Positions 61,968 to 64,000 of a DNA stretch of 64,000 nucleotides are shown in pieces. Below the pieces are notes generated by a model, which had not been told where the DNA came from, ran no database searches, and saw only the letters and a program-made list of their open reading frames with translations. This stretch comes from Alloalcanivorax xenomutans (GTDB lineage: Bacteria > Pseudomonadota > Gammaproteobacteria > Pseudomonadales > Alcanivoracaceae). A program made the position numbers and the translations under genes. How positions within the stretch are numbered: position 1 is the first letter of the stretch; each line of letters opens with the position of its first letter. The DNA lies in assembly GCF_900217905.1 (NCBI RefSeq), contig NZ_OBMO01000024.1, positions 1-64,000 on the forward strand, read 5' to 3'.

Positions 61968-63219
61968 TCGCGCCTACCTCTGGCTCTTTCCGCCGGGGCA
62001 GGCGGAACCGGTGGTGTGCGGCGTGGTGGCCTGGGACGGCGCCGAATACGTGTTCCGCTACGGCAAAAGCTACTTGGCCCGGCCGGATGCCATCCCGCTC
62101 TCGATCCCCGGCCGCCCCCTGGGCGAGCTCACCGGTGAGCCCTACGTCCTCGACCACGAGCTCAGCGGCGCCGTGCGCGACGCGGCGCCGGACGCCTGGG
62201 GGCGGCGCATCATCCAGCGGGAAATCGCCAGGACCCTCGCCCCCACCGGCGAGGCCCCTTACCGCCTCGAAGGCGAGCTCGGGGAGATTGATTACCTGCT
62301 CGGCGCCGGCGCCGACCGCATCGGCGCCCTGGACGCCACCGACCGGCCGGACGCCTACGCGCCCCGCGCCAAGCCGATCCGCCCGCTGGCGGACGCCCTG
62401 GAAGCGGCGGAACGGATGGAACGCGGCCAGGAACTGGATGACGACCTGGACGCCGCCCTGAACCACGGCACCAGCATCGGCGGCACCCGGCCCAAGGTGC
62501 TGTTCCGGCGTGGCAAGTCCTGGCTGGTCGCCAAATTCAGCTCCAGCCGGGACACCCTCAACATGATCGCCGCGGAAAGCGGCGCCATGCGGCTCGCCGC
62601 CAAAGCCGGCCTGAACGTGGCGGACACCCGGGTGCAGGAAGTCTCCGGCAAGGACGTGCTGCTGGTCCGCCGCTTCGACCGCGACACCAACGCGGCCGGC
62701 CACCCGACTCGCCGCCACATGCTCAGCGCCATGACCCTGCTGGACCTGGACGAATACGCCGTCCGCAGCGGCGAAGCCAGCTACCTGGAACTGGCCGACG
62801 TGCTGCGCCAATACGCCCGGGACTTCGAACGGGACGGCCCGGAGCTCTTCCGGCGCATGGTCTTCAACATCCTGATCGGCAACACCGACGACCACGCCCG
62901 CAACCACGCCTGCTTCTGGGACGGCAAAGCCCTCGACCTCACCCACGGCTACGACATCTGCCCCCAGCCCCGGCTGGGCTACTCCGCGGACCTGGCCATG
63001 ACCGTCGGCCACCAGGGCCGCGCGGCCACGCTCCACAACGCCCTCAGCCAGGCGGAACGGTTTGGCCTGAGCGAATACGAAGCCGCCGAGTGCGTCGACG
63101 CCATGAAGCTGGTGGTGGAGAAACACTGGAAAGAGCTTTTTTCAGCGGCGGGCATGGAAGCCGGGGATATCGAGTACCTGGCGAAGGCGACGATTTTGTC
63201 GCCGTCGATTTTTGATTAG
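61957..63219 (+). CDS. hipA: HipA-like Ser/Thr kinase toxin
   Basis: 420 residues, HipA kinase fold. Visible: the activation-loop-like GTSIGGTRPK near 171-180, Lys in WLVAKFSS, RRFDRD near 239-242, catalytic Asp311 and Asn316 in GNTDDHARNHACF and the Mg-binding Asp in THGYDICP (about 333). All catalytic features seem intact. HipA of E. coli phosphorylates GltX and causes persistence. It overlaps hipB by 11 bases. Together with hipB and the upstream repeat protein gene it forms a GC-rich block. Confidence 0.92.
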   Translation: MISDRAYLWLFPPGQAEPVVCGVVAWDGAEYVFRYGKSYLARPDAIPLSIPGRPLGELTGEPYVLDHELSGAVRDAAPDAWGRRIIQREIARTLAPTGEAPYRLEGELGEIDYLLGAGADRIGALDATDRPDAYAPRAKPIRPLADALEAAERMERGQELDDDLDAALNHGTSIGGTRPKVLFRRGKSWLVAKFSSSRDTLNMIAAESGAMRLAAKAGLNVADTRVQEVSGKDVLLVRRFDRDTNAAGHPTRRHMLSAMTLLDLDEYAVRSGEASYLELADVLRQYARDFERDGPELFRRMVFNILIGNTDDHARNHACFWDGKALDLTHGYDICPQPRLGYSADLAMTVGHQGRAATLHNALSQAERFGLSEYEAAECVDAMKLVVEKHWKELFSAAGMEAGDIEYLAKATILSPSIFD

Positions 63220-63538
63220 ACGCAAGGAGTGCACAAACGCAGCGAATCCAGCCAAGCGCTGCGCTAAATGGATTACCGGCGCACAAAAACGATTACATTC
63301 GCCCAACCCTGACCAAATTCAATTATCGACTGATCAGACCAGCCCTCCCGGCCCCAGGATCCCTCGATATCGTCGCGCGCCCATTTGTATAGTCAGGCTC
63401 CGTCCAATTGTATCCTGATGGGCCATCAATCTTACTTCGCGCGACCGGCGCAAATCCCACCGCCATACTAAACGCCGCGTTTAATATGGGGGCTCGGAGG
63501 CCGCTTACTAAAGCCAGCCTTTAATACAGTGCCAGGGC
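63220..63538. other. Intergenic region with one palindrome
   Basis: 319 bases between convergent hipA and lldD-like genes. It contains TAAACG-CCG-CGTTTA (63469-63483), a short inverted repeat. No open frame looks like a gene. GC content falls back from the level of the hip block. Confidence 0.55.
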
Positions 63539-64000
63539 TCAGCCACCCGCCCCCACCAGACTCTCTCGCGAAATCTCCCCAACCGCCCGCGCCCCAGTAA
63601 GCGTCATCGCCACCCGCATCTCGCTGGCGATCAGGTCCAGCACATGCGCCACGCCCTGCTCGCCGGCGGCGGCGAGGGCGTAGACGAAGGCGCGGCCCAG
63701 CAGCACGCCGTCCGCGCCCAGGGCGAGCAGGCGCACCACGTCCAGGCCGGAGCGGACGCCGGAATCCGCCAGGATCGTCAGGTCGCCCTGCACCGCGTCG
63801 GCGATGGCCGGCAGCGCCCGGGCCGAGGACAGCACGCCGTCCAGCTGGCGCCCGCCGTGGTTGGAGACCACGATGCCGTCCGCCCCGAACCGCACCGCCT
63901 CGCGGGCGTCCTCCGGATCGAGAATGCCCTTGAGCACCATCGAGCCTTTCCAGGACTCACGAATCCATTCCAGATCCCGCCAGCCGATGGACGGATCGAA
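63539..64000 (-). CDS. FMN-dependent L-lactate dehydrogenase-type enzyme, C-terminal part
   Basis: The last 153 codons of an FMN-dependent alpha-hydroxy-acid dehydrogenase, with the rest beyond the right edge of the window. The sequence [25 protein letters not shown] and the substrate- and FMN-binding [10 protein letters not shown] (His and Arg of the active site) with [30 protein letters not shown] are diagnostic of the lldD/lactate monooxygenase family. It oxidises L-lactate or a related 2-hydroxy acid; the exact substrate cannot be read here. The stop is at 63539-63541. Confidence 0.88.
   Translation of the reverse strand, partial: FDPSIGWRDLEWIRESWKGSMVLKGILDPEDAREAVRFGADGIVVSNHGGRQLDGVLSSARALPAIADAVQGDLTILADSGVRSGLDVVRLLALGADGVLLGRAFVYALAAAGEQGVAHVLDLIASEMRVAMTLTGARAVGEISRESLVGAGG

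Noticed and set aside
59781-63126. Long minus-strand open frames antisense to the TPR-like gene and hipBA
   Set aside because: High GC makes stop codons rare on the opposite strand. The translations are low-complexity Gly/Arg/Ala and match nothing.
1-64000. tRNA, rRNA, CRISPR and insertion sequence genes
   Set aside because: Scanned by eye; no cloverleaf, no regular repeat-spacer array and no transposase-like protein was found.

Overview
The window reads as chromosomal, accessory-leaning DNA from a GC-rich aerobic gammaproteobacterium. A glutaryl-CoA dehydrogenase/CoA-transferase pair, a membrane PQQ dehydrogenase, an azurin-linked copper nitrite reductase and short GCTTGC..GCAAGC hairpins ending in TCCCACAGC are together consistent with the Alcanivorax/Alloalcanivorax or Pseudomonas-like groups. 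This placement is inference, not a match. No rRNA, tRNA, CRISPR array, integrase or insertion sequence was seen.

Layout. 0.2-3.7 kb: glutarate catabolism (CoA-transferase, gcdH, divergent LysR regulator). 3.9-9.7 kb: GFA-type zinc protein, DHA2 efflux pump, PhnB-like VOC protein, membrane-bound PQQ glucose-type dehydrogenase. 9.9-12.3 kb: small proteins, a lipoprotein, a transglutaminase-like protein, a gutted glutathione-transferase gene and an unknown two-gene operon. 12.5-15.6 kb: a tight nirK-nirV-SCO-azurin operon (nitrite to NO, probably with azurin as electron donor) preceded by FNR/DNR-type boxes. 15.6-24.3 kb: AraC and DJ-1/PfpI proteins, a TauE permease, a frameshifted gene, an aldo/keto reductase, a Rieske oxygenase and small proteins. 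24.4-36 kb: single-gene metabolic and efflux functions (GST, RhtB, SDR, MFS with divergent AraC, desaturase) plus a nucleotidyltransferase/DUF2185 cluster.

36.3-53 kb is rich in secreted or surface proteins: two distant paralogues of about 605 residues (one a lipoprotein), a PAP2 phosphatase lipoprotein with an autotransporter-type beta repeat, and two tandem carboxylesterase lipoproteins. It also holds a RidA/TetR pair with three operator copies and an MFS/HxlR pair with an 18-bp perfect inverted repeat. 53.2-56.5 kb is a PadR-MFS-ArsH-metallophosphoesterase cluster with matching operator-like repeats on both sides of padR. 56.6-59.5 kb holds YdeI-like, methionine aminopeptidase, VOC and GNAT genes. 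59.8-63.2 kb is a visibly GC-richer block with a repeat-rich protein and hipBA behind two copies of GTACA-N13-TGTAC. An lldD-type gene runs off the right edge.

The recurring pattern is a small efflux or detoxification gene next to a dedicated regulator (AraC x5, HxlR, PadR, TetR, LysR, XRE x2), with four MFS pumps, four VOC-fold proteins and three DJ-1-fold proteins. The most noteworthy items are the PadR-ArsH cluster with its repeats, the nirK operon with azurin and SCO, the hipBA and TetR operator arrays, the -1 slippery heptamer in a broken gene, and the two paralogue pairs of unknown function. Gene starts given here are chosen by eye from Shine-Dalgarno spacing and family knowledge.
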